Origin: Streptomyces sp. NRRL B-1347
GTDB lineage: Bacteria; Actinomycetota; Actinomycetes; Streptomycetales; Streptomycetaceae
Reading direction: 5' to 3'
Assembly: GCF_000720325.1 (NCBI RefSeq)
Contig: NZ_JOJM01000006.1
Location: 124,001 to 188,000, forward strand
DNA: 64,000 bases
This document shows, one piece after another, positions 16,251 to 24,892 of this stretch (its first letter is position 1; the number at the start of each line of letters is the position of its first letter). The notes under the pieces were generated by a model. The model had not been told where the DNA came from, did not search any database, and saw nothing but the letters and a program-made list of their open reading frames with translations. Both the position numbers and the translations under genes were made by a program.

Positions 16251-17545
16251 CGGCACGCCAGGCCCTCCAGTACGTCGGCGAGTGCCCGCACCCCGGCGAC
16301 GCAGTCGTCCTCCGCCGCGTGCTCGGCGGGGGAGTGCGAGACGCCCGTGGGGTTGCGGACGAACAGCATGGCGGTCGGGACGGACGCGGACAGGATGCCC
16401 GCGTCGTGCCCGGCGCCGGTGCCGAGCACGGGCACCTCGCGGCCGGTGCGGCCGCGCAGGATCGCGCCCAGCTCGTCGCGCAGCGCGTGCTCGAACTCGA
16501 TGACCGGCGTGAACGACTCGCGGACCACGGCGAGGTCGACGCCGTGCCGGTCCGCGTACTCGCGGGCCGCCTTCTCGATCGCCGTCACCACCGTGTCGAG
16601 CGTCTCCTGGTCGGCGGCGCGCGAGTCGAGCCAGCCGCGCACCAGGGACGGGATGGCGTTGACGCCGTTCGGCTCGACGGAGATCTTGCCGAACGTCGCC
16701 ACCGCGCCGGTGAGCGCGGCCTCGCGGCGGGCCGCGAGGACCGTCTCCGCGTAGCTCAGCATCGGGTCGCGGCGGTCGACGAGGCGGGTGGTGCCCGCGT
16801 GGTTGGCCTCGCCGCGGAAGTCGAAGCGCCAGCGGCCGTGCGGCCAGATGGCGCTGGCGATGCCGACCTCGTCGCCGGAGAGGTCCAGGGCCCGGCCCTG
16901 CTCCACGTGCAGCTCCACGAACGCGCCGATCCGGGCGAGCCGTTCGGGGTCCGGGCCGATCGCCGCCGGGTCGTACCCCGCCGCCTCCATCGCCTCCGGG
17001 AGGCGGACGCCGTCGCCGTCGCGCAGCTCGTACGCCTGCTCCTTGGTGAGCTGCCCCGCGGTGAGCCGGGAGCCGACGCAGGCGAGGCCGAAGCGGGCGC
17101 CCTCCTCGTCGCCGAAGTTGGTGAGGGCGAGAGGGCGGGTGAACTCCACGCCCCTGGCGCGGAGTTCGTCGAGCGCGGCGAAGGCGGAGACGACGCCGAG
17201 GGGCCCGTCGAAGGCGCCGCCGTCGGGGACGGAGTCCAGGTGCGAGCCGGTGACCACGGCGTCCCCGGCGGCCGGGTCGCCGAGCCACGCCCACTGGTTG
17301 CCGTTGCGGTCCGTCTCGTACGCCAGGCCGCGGCTCTCCGCCTGCTCCTGGAACCAGGTGCGGCAGTCGGCGTCGGCCCCGGTCCAGGCGTAGCGGCGGT
17401 AGCCGCCGGTCTCGGCGTTGCGGCCGACGGGGCTCAGGTCGCGCCACATCTGCTGGAACGAGGGGGGATTCTGGCCGGTACCAGCGACAGAATCAGCCCG
17501 TCCGGCGCTTGAGGACGAGGCCGCAGGCCGATCGGCGGCGGTCAC
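16247..17545 (-). CDS. AllC/carbamoylase-like M20 amidohydrolase, probable N-formylglutamate deformylase
   Basis: The 432-residue enzyme is of the M20 hydantoinase/carbamoylase family (allantoate amidohydrolase, N-carbamoyl-amino-acid hydrolase). Metal-site motifs include [34 protein letters not shown] and a late HSPAEHA. It sits between hutU and hutF, joined to both by GTGA overlaps, and no other enzyme here could hydrolyse N-formylglutamate; I infer that role. Family members related to it accept N-formyl amino acids. The GTG at 17545 overlaps the hutU stop. Odd point: residues about 6-18 are encoded by a dispersed intergenic repeat (17492-17534), giving an N-terminal extension ahead of the conserved start near Met33. 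Confidence 0.8.
   Translation of the reverse strand: MTAADRPAASSSSAGRADSVAGTGQNPPSFQQMWRDLSPVGRNAETGGYRRYAWTGADADCRTWFQEQAESRGLAYETDRNGNQWAWLGDPAAGDAVVTGSHLDSVPDGGAFDGPLGVVSAFAALDELRARGVEFTRPLALTNFGDEEGARFGLACVGSRLTAGQLTKEQAYELRDGDGVRLPEAMEAAGYDPAAIGPDPERLARIGAFVELHVEQGRALDLSGDEVGIASAIWPHGRWRFDFRGEANHAGTTRLVDRRDPMLSYAETVLAARREAALTGAVATFGKISVEPNGVNAIPSLVRGWLDSRAADQETLDTVVTAIEKAAREYADRHGVDLAVVRESFTPVIEFEHALRDELGAILRGRTGREVPVLGTGAGHDAGILSASVPTAMLFVRNPTGVSHSPAEHAAEDDCVAGVRALADVLEGLACR
17492..17534. repeat. Dispersed repeat (family C) inside a gene start
   Basis: The sequence ATCAGCCCGTCCGGCG-CTTGAGGACGAGGCCGCAGGCC is a known style of Streptomyces intergenic repeat. Its first 16 bases recur at 62608-62623 in the whiB terminator. 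Here it lies within the 5' end of the AllC-like gene and is translated. Confidence 0.55.
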
Positions 17546-19200
17546 TCGCCCTCCCGCATGGGCACGCGCACACCGCGCTCGGAGGCCACGGCCTCGGCGC
17601 CCTCGTACCCCGCGTCCACGTGCCGGATCACGCCCATGCCCGGGTCGTTGGTGAGCACCCGGCGGATCTTCTCGCCCCCGAGCTTTGTGCCGTCGGCGAC
17701 CGTGACCTGGCCCGCGTGGATGGAGCGGCCCATGCCGACGCCGCCGCCGTGGTGGAGGGAGACCCAGGAGGCGCCGGAGGCCACGTTGACCATGGCGTTC
17801 AGGAGGGGCCAGTCGGCGATGGCGTCGGAGCCGTCGCGCATGCCCTCGGTCTCGCGGTACGGCGATGCCACCGAGCCGCAGTCGAGGTGGTCGCGGCCGA
17901 TGGCGAGGGGGGCCTGGAGCTCGCCGGAGGCCACCATGTCGTTGAAGCGCTCGCCCGCCTTGTCGCGCTCGCCGTAGCCGAGCCAGCAGATGCGGGCGGG
18001 GAGGCCCTGGAAGTGGACGCGCTCGCCGGCCATCTTGATCCAGCGGTGCAGGGACTCGTTTTCGGGGAAGAGGTCGAGGATCGCCTTGTCGGTCTTGTGG
18101 ATGTCCGATGCCTCGCCCGAGAGGGCTGCCCAGCGGAACGGGCCCTTGCCCTCGCAGAACAGCGGCCGGATGTACGCGGGCACGAAGCCGGGGAAGGCGA
18201 ACGCCCGGTCGTAGCCCGCCAGCTGGGCCTCGCCGCGGATGGAGTTGCCGTAGTCGAAGACCTCGGCGCCCGCGTCCATGAAGCCGACCATGGCCTCGAC
18301 GTGCTGGGCCATGGACTCGCGGGCGCGCTGTGTGAAGCCCGCCGGGTCCTTCTCGGCCGCCGTCGCCATGTCGTCGAAGTCGACGCCGACGGGGAGGTAC
18401 GCGAGCGGGTCGTGGGCGCTCGTCTGGTCCGTGACGATGTCGACGGGGGCGCCCTCGGCGAGCATGCGCGGCAGCAGCTCCGCCGCGTTGCCGAGCAGGC
18501 CGATCGAGAGCGGGCGGCGGGCGTCGCGGGCCTCGGTGGCGAGCTGGAGCGCGTGCTCCAGGGAGTCGGCCCGCACGTCGAGGTAGCGGTGCTCCATGCG
18601 GCGCTCGATGGCGCGCGGGTCGCAGTCGATACAGATCGCGACGCCGTCGTTCATGGTGACGGCCAGCGGCTGGGCGCCGCCCATGCCGCCGAGCCCGGCG
18701 GTGAGGGTGATGGTCCCGGCGAGCGTGCCGTTGAACTTCTTCGCCGCGACCGCCGCGAAGGTCTCGTACGTGCCCTGGAGGATGCCCTGGGTGCCGATGT
18801 AGATCCAGGAACCGGCGGTCATCTGGCCGTACATGGTGAGGCCGAGCGCCTCGAGGCGGCGGAACTCCTCCCAGTTCGCCCAGTCCCCGACCAGGTTGGA
18901 GTTGGCGATGAGCACGCGCGGCGCCCACTCGTGGGTCTGCATGACGCCGACGGGGCGGCCGGACTGGACCAGCATCGTCTCGTCCTGCTTGAGCGTCCGC
19001 AGCGTGCGCGTCATCGCGTCGAAGGAGCGCCAGTCGCGGGCCGCCTTGCCGGTGCCGCCGTAGACGACGAGCTTGTCGGGGTGCTCGGCGACCTCGGGGT
19101 CGAGGTTGTTCTGGAGCATGCGGAGGGCGGCCTCCTGCTGCCATCCCAGGGTGCTCAGTTCGGTGCCGCGCGGCGCTCGTACGGGGCGGGGTCCTGACAT
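17542..19200 (-). CDS. hutU: Urocanate hydratase
   Basis: Urocanase (552 residues, the family length) hydrates urocanate to imidazolonepropionate using tightly bound NAD+. The N-terminal [14 protein letters not shown], the NAD-binding [14 protein letters not shown] and the [13 protein letters not shown] segment are diagnostic. The ATG at 19200 has an excellent GGAGGAGG site. It is the first gene of the operon hutU - amidohydrolase - hutF - hutI. The first enzyme, histidine ammonia-lyase, is not in the window. Confidence 0.95.
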   Translation of the reverse strand: MSGPRPVRAPRGTELSTLGWQQEAALRMLQNNLDPEVAEHPDKLVVYGGTGKAARDWRSFDAMTRTLRTLKQDETMLVQSGRPVGVMQTHEWAPRVLIANSNLVGDWANWEEFRRLEALGLTMYGQMTAGSWIYIGTQGILQGTYETFAAVAAKKFNGTLAGTITLTAGLGGMGGAQPLAVTMNDGVAICIDCDPRAIERRMEHRYLDVRADSLEHALQLATEARDARRPLSIGLLGNAAELLPRMLAEGAPVDIVTDQTSAHDPLAYLPVGVDFDDMATAAEKDPAGFTQRARESMAQHVEAMVGFMDAGAEVFDYGNSIRGEAQLAGYDRAFAFPGFVPAYIRPLFCEGKGPFRWAALSGEASDIHKTDKAILDLFPENESLHRWIKMAGERVHFQGLPARICWLGYGERDKAGERFNDMVASGELQAPLAIGRDHLDCGSVASPYRETEGMRDGSDAIADWPLLNAMVNVASGASWVSLHHGGGVGMGRSIHAGQVTVADGTKLGGEKIRRVLTNDPGMGVIRHVDAGYEGAEAVASERGVRVPMREGE

Positions 19201-19230
19201 GGCGGTGCCTCCTCCGGGCTGTGACCTTGA

Positions 19231-19266
19231 TATTCACATCCTCGGTCGGTGAATAGCTCTAGTCAA
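19231..19266 (-). promoter_or_regulatory. hutU promoter with embedded palindromic operator
   Basis: Read on the minus strand, TTGACT (19266-19261) and GAGGAT (19243-19238) form a -35/-10 pair with a 17-base spacer. TATTCAC (19231-19237) and its perfect complement GTGAATA (19249-19255) flank the -10 box with an 11-base spacer. A dimeric repressor bound there would block RNA polymerase. The regulator is unknown. Confidence 0.55.
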
Positions 19267-19307
19267 TAGCGCCGTACGGCCAGCGGGCGCGGCGCTCGGG
19301 TGATTGT

Positions 19308-20705
19308 GTGGATCACATGAGCCTCGACGACGCGACGGTTCCCGGCCCCACCGTCGATCCCGCAAGTCCCCCGGGCGCGGCGGCCGCCGCCCGCCGAGAC
19401 CAGGCCGTACGCGCCGCGATCGAGCAGGGGGTCGTCAGCGCCGAGAACCCGCTCGCCGGCCTCATCGACGTCACCGGCGTCCGCGCCGCCGCCACCGCCC
19501 TGCGGGCCGCCTTCGCCGGTGTCACCCCGCCCGGTACCCCCGTCCTGCACGCCTTCGCGGTCAAGGCGACCCCGCTGGTGCCCGTCCTGCGGCTGCTGCG
19601 CGACGAGGGGATCGGCGCCGAGGTCGCGAGCCCCGGCGAGCTGGCCATCGCCCGCGCCGCCGGGGTGGCGCCCGCGCACACCGTCCTCGACTCGCCCGCC
19701 AAGACCCCGGCCGAGTTGCGCGAGGCCCTCGCCCTGGGCATCGCCGTCAACGCCGACAACCCGCAGGAGCTGGCCCGCGTCGACGCCCTGGTGCGCTCGG
19801 CGCCCACCGGCTCGCCGCTCGGCGTCCGCGTGAACCCGCAGGTCGGCGCGGGCTCCATCGGCGCGCTCTCGACGGCGACCGCGACCTCCAAGTTCGGCGT
19901 GCCGCTGCGCGACGACGGCGCCCGCGAGTGGCTCGTCCAGGCCTACCTCGACCGGCTCTGGCTGACTCGCGTGCACGCGCACACCGGCTCCCAGGGCATC
20001 CCCCTCGACCTGCTCGTACGGGGCGTCGCGGCGGTGTACGAACTCGCCGAGGAGATCAACGCCCGCGCCGGGCGCCGCCAGATCGACACGATCGACATCG
20101 GCGGCGGCCTCCCCGTCAACTTCGCGTCCGACGAGGCGAGCCCGACCCACGGCGCGTACGCGCGCCTCCTCAAGGAGCGCGTGCCGGGGCTGCTCGACGG
20201 GCGCTACGGCCTGGTCACCGAGTTCGGCCGCTCGCTGCTCGCCAAACAAGGGGTGCTGCTCGCCCGCGTCGAGTACGTCAAGGAGGCGGGCGGGCGGCCC
20301 ATCGCGCTGACCCACGCGGGCGTCCAGGTGGCGACCCGCACGGTGTACGCGCCCGAGTCCTGGCCGCTCAGGCTCGCCGCCTACGACGCCAAGGGCCGCC
20401 CCAAGCAGGGGCCCGCCGTCGGCCAGGACGTCGCGGGCCCGGCCTGCTTCGCGGGCGACCTGCTCGCCGCCGACCACCCGCTGCCCCGGCTCGAAGCGGG
20501 CGACCACGTGGCGGCCCTGGACACCGGCGCCTACTACTTCGCCCAGCACTACTCGTACAACAGCCTGCCCCGGCCCGGGATCCACGGCTTCGCCGCGCGG
20601 GCGGACGGCACGGTCGGGTTCGCCACCGTGCGCGCGCCGCAGCCGGTGGCGGAGCTGGTCGCGGAGGCGGGCGGCGGCGTGCCGGAGGCGCTGAACGGGT
20701 TGTGA
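19308..20705 (+). CDS. LysA-like PLP decarboxylase of unknown substrate
   Basis: The 465-residue protein is a fold-type III (alanine-racemase-like) PLP decarboxylase related to diaminopimelate decarboxylase. The PLP lysine is in HAFAVKATPL (about residue 87), followed by HTGSQG, DIGGGLPV and the FGRSLLAK segment. The motif that in LysA reads C-E-S-G-D is C-F-A-G-D here, so the substrate-contacting Glu-Ser is missing and the substrate may differ. It is divergent from hutU, sharing a 107-base gap. A GTG at 19308 and an ATG at 19317 are both possible starts, with no clear ribosome site. Probably a paralogue of the biosynthetic lysA found elsewhere in streptomycetes. Confidence 0.75.
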   Translation: MDHMSLDDATVPGPTVDPASPPGAAAAARRDQAVRAAIEQGVVSAENPLAGLIDVTGVRAAATALRAAFAGVTPPGTPVLHAFAVKATPLVPVLRLLRDEGIGAEVASPGELAIARAAGVAPAHTVLDSPAKTPAELREALALGIAVNADNPQELARVDALVRSAPTGSPLGVRVNPQVGAGSIGALSTATATSKFGVPLRDDGAREWLVQAYLDRLWLTRVHAHTGSQGIPLDLLVRGVAAVYELAEEINARAGRRQIDTIDIGGGLPVNFASDEASPTHGAYARLLKERVPGLLDGRYGLVTEFGRSLLAKQGVLLARVEYVKEAGGRPIALTHAGVQVATRTVYAPESWPLRLAAYDAKGRPKQGPAVGQDVAGPACFAGDLLAADHPLPRLEAGDHVAALDTGAYYFAQHYSYNSLPRPGIHGFAARADGTVGFATVRAPQPVAELVAEAGGGVPEALNGL

Positions 20706-20809
20706 GGGCCCGCCAAGGGCTCTGATGTTCCTCAACTAGGGCATCGTCCCGGCGTGTCACGGGCAAGAGATCCTTCCCAAGTGCCCGGTCACGTTCGGGG
20801 GAGGCTCGT

Positions 20810-22177
20810 GTGACGACTTCAGGAACGAGCGGTAGCACCACACAACCGGCCGAGGAGGAGCCCGGCCTGCGCCGGGTCCTCGGCCCCAAGCTGCTGATCC
20901 TCTTCGTGATCGGCGACATCCTCGGCACCGGCATCTACGCCACCACCGGCAAGGTGGCGGGGAAGGTGGGCGGCGCCCTGTGGGTGCCGTTCCTCATCGG
21001 CTTCGTCGTGGCGATCCTGACGGCCGCGTCGTACGTGGAACTGGTCGGCAAGTACCCCAAGGCGGCGGGCGCCGCGCTCTACACCCAGAAGGCCTTCAAG
21101 GTCCCCTTCCTCACGTTCATCATCGCGTTCATGGTGATGTGCTCGGGCCTGTCGTCCGCGAGCGCGGCCGCCCGCGCCTTCAGCGGGGACTATCTGAGCG
21201 AGCTGACCAGTGACGCCCTGCCGCCGACGCTCGTGGCGATCGCCTTCATCCTCGCCCTCGCCGCGCTGAACCTGCGGGGCGTGTCGGAGTCGGTGAAGAC
21301 CAACGTCGTGCTGACCGTGGTCGAGCTGACCGGCCTCCTGATCATCCTCGCGATCGGCGCGTGGGCCGTGCTCACGGGGGACGGGGAGCCCGCACGCCTC
21401 ACCGAGTTCGAGGCGAGCGGCTCCGGATACGCCCTGCTCACCGGGGTCCTCGGCGCCACCGCGCTCGGCTTCTTCGCCTTCGTCGGCTTCGAGGACTCGG
21501 TGAACATGGCCGAGGAGACCAAGGACCCCACCCGCACCTTCCCCCGCGCGATCTTCATCGGCGTGGCGGTGACCGGCACCATCTACGTCCTGGTCGCCCT
21601 GGTCTCCTCGCTCCTGGTGGACCACAAGACCCTGGAGGGCTCCAGCGGTCCGCTCCTGGAGGTCGTGAAGGCGGGCGGGGTCGACTTCCCGCACAAGCTC
21701 TTCGCGCTCATCGCCCTGTTCGCGGTCACCAACTCCGCCCTCATCAACATCATGATGGCCTCCCGCCTCTGCTACGGCATGGCCAACGAACGGATCCTGC
21801 CGCGCGCCATGGGCCGCGTCCTGGCCGGCCGCCGCACACCCGTCGTGGGCATCGCGTTCGTGTCCCTGCTCGCCATCGGCCTGGTCTCCACCGGGGAGAT
21901 CGAGGGCCTCGGCGACACCACGGCGTTCCTGCTCCTGTGCGTGTTCGCCGTCGTCAACGTCGCCGTCCTGGTGCTGCGCAGGGACCCCGTGGACCACGAC
22001 CACTTCCGCACGCCGACGGTCCTGCCCGTGCTCGGCGCGATCACCGCGCTCGTCCTCGCGAGTCCGCTCGCCGACCGCCCCGCCGACGTCTACATCCGCG
22101 CGGGCGTGCTCCTCGCCATCGGCATCGCCCTGTGGGCGGTGAACAAGCTGGTGATGAGGGCACGGGCGGAGGACTAG
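20810..22177 (+). CDS. APC-family amino-acid permease
   Basis: A 455-residue transporter with about twelve membrane helices. The APC superfamily signature GDILGTGIYATTGKVAG is in helix 1, and FFAFVGFEDSVNMAEETKDPTRTFPRAI, characteristic of the family, follows helix 6. It likely imports an amino acid or amine in exchange or with protons; the substrate is unknown. Its position after the LysA-like gene on the same strand (104-base gap) suggests the two may act on related compounds (inference). The GTG at 20810 has a GGGGGAGG site five bases upstream. Confidence 0.85.
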   Translation: MTTSGTSGSTTQPAEEEPGLRRVLGPKLLILFVIGDILGTGIYATTGKVAGKVGGALWVPFLIGFVVAILTAASYVELVGKYPKAAGAALYTQKAFKVPFLTFIIAFMVMCSGLSSASAAARAFSGDYLSELTSDALPPTLVAIAFILALAALNLRGVSESVKTNVVLTVVELTGLLIILAIGAWAVLTGDGEPARLTEFEASGSGYALLTGVLGATALGFFAFVGFEDSVNMAEETKDPTRTFPRAIFIGVAVTGTIYVLVALVSSLLVDHKTLEGSSGPLLEVVKAGGVDFPHKLFALIALFAVTNSALINIMMASRLCYGMANERILPRAMGRVLAGRRTPVVGIAFVSLLAIGLVSTGEIEGLGDTTAFLLLCVFAVVNVAVLVLRRDPVDHDHFRTPTVLPVLGAITALVLASPLADRPADVYIRAGVLLAIGIALWAVNKLVMRARAED

Positions 22178-22185
22178 GCCGCACG

Positions 22186-22232
22186 ACACCGACGCCGGAC
22201 GGGCTGGGATCCAGCCCGACCGGCGTCGGTGT
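22186..22232. terminator. Bidirectional terminator, permease / sigma factor
   Basis: A 20-bp inverted repeat (ACACCGACGCCGG-a-CGGGCT, one mismatch pair, 7-base loop) lies between the convergent permease and sigma factor genes and can serve both. Confidence 0.8.
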
Positions 22233-22254
22233 GCGTGGGGGGCGCGGCGGAGGA

Positions 22255-23208
22255 CTACTCCACGACCGTCAGGCCCCGGCGCAGTCGTACCAGCGTGCGG
22301 GAGAGCAGGCGCGAGACGTGCATCTGGGAGATGCCCAGCTCCTCGCCGATCTCCGACTGGGTCATGTTCGCCACGAACCGCAGGGACAGGATCTTCCGGT
22401 CCCGCGGCGGCAGGTCGGCGATCAGGGGCTTCAACGACTCGACGTACTCGATGCCTTCGAGGCCGTGGTCCTCGTAGCCGATGCGGTCCGCGAGCGCGCC
22501 TTCGGAGTCGTCCTCCTCGGGCTGCGCGTCGAGCGAGCTCGCGGTGTAGGCGTTGGACGCCGCCATGCCTTCGACGACCTCGTCGTGCGAGATGCCGAGG
22601 CGTTCGGCGAGCTCGGCCACCGTCGGCGAGCGGTCGAGCTGCTGAGCGAGTTCGTCACCCGCCTTGGCGAGGTCGAGGCGGAGCTCCTGGAGCCGTCGCG
22701 GGACGCGCACCGACCACGACGTGTCGCGGAAGAAGCGCTTGATCTCACCGACGATGGTCGGCATCGCGAAGGTGGGGAACTCGACGCCGCGGCTCAGCTC
22801 GAAGCGGTCGATCGCCTTGATCAGGCCGATGGTGCCGACCTGGATGATGTCCTCCATCGGCTCGCTGCGGGAGCGGAACCGGGAGGCGGCGAACTTCACC
22901 AGGGCGAGGTTCAGCTCGACGAGGGTGTTGCGTACGTACGCGTAGGCGTGGGTGCCTTCTTCGAGGGACTCGAGCCGCTCGAAGAGGGTCTTGGAGAGGG
23001 CTCGCGCGTCGAGGGGGCCCACCTCGTCGAACGGGGGGATCTCGGGGAGCCCGGAGAGCGAGTCGGGCCGCTCGCCGGTGTGCGACTGGTCCGTCGCGGC
23101 CGGCGGCAGGGCTTCTTCGGCGGGGCCGGGGATCGTGGTCCGGGTGCGGTTCGGCGGGGGTGTCGACGTCGCTTGGTCAGTACGCGATTCGTCGAGCCGG
23201 GGTGACAT
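22255..23208 (-). CDS. RNA polymerase sigma factor, SigB/SigF type
   Basis: A 317-residue group 3 sigma factor. Region 2 is clear (DIIQVGTIGLIKAIDRF through FAMPTIVGEIKRFFRDTSW), as are region 3 (SPTVAELAERLGISHDEVV) and region 4 (LPPRDRKILSLRF, MTQSEIGEELGISQMHVSRLL). The first 75 residues are Pro/Thr-rich and likely disordered. The ATG at 23208 is chosen because GGAGG lies exactly five bases upstream; two earlier ATGs (23220, 23232) are worse. It is divergent from a STAS antagonist and an anti-sigma factor gene, which presumably control it by partner switching. The neighbourhood resembles S. coelicolor sigI; I am not certain of orthology. Confidence 0.9.
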   Translation of the reverse strand: MSPRLDESRTDQATSTPPPNRTRTTIPGPAEEALPPAATDQSHTGERPDSLSGLPEIPPFDEVGPLDARALSKTLFERLESLEEGTHAYAYVRNTLVELNLALVKFAASRFRSRSEPMEDIIQVGTIGLIKAIDRFELSRGVEFPTFAMPTIVGEIKRFFRDTSWSVRVPRRLQELRLDLAKAGDELAQQLDRSPTVAELAERLGISHDEVVEGMAASNAYTASSLDAQPEEDDSEGALADRIGYEDHGLEGIEYVESLKPLIADLPPRDRKILSLRFVANMTQSEIGEELGISQMHVSRLLSRTLVRLRRGLTVVE

Positions 23209-23479
23209 GGTGTCCTCCATCGTTCTCGGCATATGGCTGCCGATGCCACTACGTGCACTGCGGTGTGCGGCGCCTCCATGGCCGTCCGGGTCGGGTGATG
23301 TCTCTTCTACCCCTACCCGCTTCCGGCGCGGAGTCGCAAGTGCGTTGCGTGGCGAAATGTCCGAATTCAGGAGGATGTTCGGGTACCCCGGGGCGTAGGG
23401 AAGGCGTAATGTTCAGGGGCGTCATCGCGCGTCACGGCGCGCGCCTGTAACAGCCCAACGGTCGGAAGAGAGTGACGGC

Positions 23480-23848
23480 ATGGACCGCGGGACGGTCGGC
23501 AGCGCACACAGGGGCCGGCTTCTGGTCGAAGTCCGGAAAGAGGGTCGCAGCGCCGTCGTGACTCCGGCGGGTGAGCTCGATCACCACACCGCCGATTTGC
23601 TGCGCGAGCCACTCGAGGGCTGCGTCGACGAGGGGTTCTCGCGCCTCGTGGTCGACTGCTCACGGTTGGAGTTCTGTGATTCCACGGGTCTCAACGTGCT
23701 CCTGGGGGCCCGCCTCAAGGCCGAGGCCGCAGGGGGCGGCGTGCATCTCGCCGGGATGCTGCCGGTGGTGGCCCGGGTGTTCGAGATCACTGGTGCCGAC
23801 GCCGTCTTCACCGTCCACGAGACGCTCGAAGCGGCGCTGGCCGACTGA
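23480..23848 (+). CDS. STAS-domain anti-sigma factor antagonist
   Basis: A 122-residue SpoIIAA/RsbV-like protein. The STAS core includes VTPAGELDHHTADLL and the phosphorylation loop FCDSTGLNVLLG, with the conserved Ser at residue 68. In partner switching the unphosphorylated form binds the anti-sigma factor and frees the sigma factor; the anti-sigma factor, acting as kinase, phosphorylates that Ser. The ATP-binding anti-sigma gene follows on the same strand after 341 bases, and the sigma factor is divergent. The ATG start has GAGAG upstream. Confidence 0.9.
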   Translation: MDRGTVGSAHRGRLLVEVRKEGRSAVVTPAGELDHHTADLLREPLEGCVDEGFSRLVVDCSRLEFCDSTGLNVLLGARLKAEAAGGGVHLAGMLPVVARVFEITGADAVFTVHETLEAALAD

Positions 23849-24189
23849 GTCGGACCTCTCTGTGCGGGGTGAGAGGTGTGTGGGGGCGATGTGATGAATG
23901 ACGTGAAGCGTTATGCGTCAGTTGTTGCTGTGTGACCAATGCGTTACCAGCGTCACACGGTTCCCACCGAATCCATGGGTGTTCGTCCGGTTCGGCCGGG
24001 CAGAAGTCACCCTGAATCCGGAGTCTGCCGTCGTCCGGCGGGCGCCGGACCGAACGGCAGACCAACGTCGGATCAAACGTCAGAAACGGCAAGCGGCCGA
24101 GGAGCGGCCGGGCGGGCAGCAGGCCCGCCGCCGGGCTCCCGAGGCCCGTCACTTGTCCAGAGTCCTCTTGTCGGTGAGGTGAAGTGCTG
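23849..24189. other. Gap between STAS and anti-sigma genes with one inverted repeat
   Basis: This 341-base non-coding stretch contains a perfect 7-bp inverted repeat, GTGTGAC (23930-23936) and GTCACAC (23952-23958), 15 bases apart. Downstream are GC-rich short inverted repeats (CGGCGGGCGCCGG near 24036; GGCGGGCAGCAGGCCCGCC near 24111). The gap is long enough for a separate promoter for the anti-sigma gene. No coding frame is credible. Confidence 0.45.
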
Positions 24190-24705
24190 ATGAGCGCCAC
24201 CCGGCCTTACTCGCCGGGCGACAGCGGCCCGGAGCCGGAGGCCGCGGTCGCGGACGCTCCCGCGCACGCGGCAGGGCCCGGGTCCGGGGGCCGCCAGGTC
24301 CGCAGGCTGAGCCTGGACGGCGCGAGCGGCGTGGTCCCGCTCTCGCGGGACTTCACCCGTGAGGCGCTGCACGCCTGGGGCTGGCTGCCCGCGGCCACCG
24401 CCGACCGGCGGGCCGCGGCGGAGGACGTCCTGCTCGTGGTCTCCGAGCTGGTGACCAACGCCTGCCTGCACGCCGAGGGCCCCGACGAGCTCTGGCTGTC
24501 CTGCGACAACGGCAGGAAGGTGCTGCGCATCGAGGTCTCCGACCGCGGTGCCGGGCAGCCCGCGCCGCGTACGCCGCACCGGGCCGGGCGGCCCGGTGGC
24601 CACGGCATGTTTATCGTGCAACGGCTCTGTCTGGACTGGGGGGTTGTGCGGACCCCTGGGGAGACGGGCAAGACGGTGTGGGCGGAGCTGGGGGCGCCGG
24701 GCTAG
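24190..24705 (+). CDS. ATP-binding anti-sigma factor (RsbW/SpoIIAB type)
   Basis: A 171-residue GHKL-ATPase protein. The first 45 residues are low-complexity. The domain shows the N box (SELVTNACLHA, about residue 94), the G1 box (VSDRGAG) and the G2 box (GGHGMFIVQRL). Such proteins bind and inhibit a sigma factor and phosphorylate the STAS antagonist. The ATG at 24190 has GAGGTG nine bases upstream; the GTG six bases earlier is less likely. Presumed partners are the adjacent STAS protein and the divergent sigma factor. Confidence 0.88.
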   Translation: MSATRPYSPGDSGPEPEAAVADAPAHAAGPGSGGRQVRRLSLDGASGVVPLSRDFTREALHAWGWLPAATADRRAAAEDVLLVVSELVTNACLHAEGPDELWLSCDNGRKVLRIEVSDRGAGQPAPRTPHRAGRPGGHGMFIVQRLCLDWGVVRTPGETGKTVWAELGAPG

Positions 24706-24748
24706 CGCCCGCACCCGCAGCCGCAAGGGTTACCCACGGTTCACAGGG

Positions 24749-24776
24749 CGCGCCGGATCTCCACGGATCCGGCGCG
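24749..24776 (+). terminator. Terminator after anti-sigma gene
   Basis: A perfect 11-bp inverted repeat (CGCGCCGGATC, 6-base loop) lies 44 bases past the stop and is followed by TCCTTTG. Confidence 0.7.
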
Positions 24777-24892
24777 TCCTTTGTCTTCCCTCGACAAGGT
24801 CCCCGGCGTACCTTGAGCGCCCGATCTGATGTGCCGTCAGCAAATCAGTGCGCGCGGCACGGATTTCGCCACCGGCATGAGGGGACAACGAG

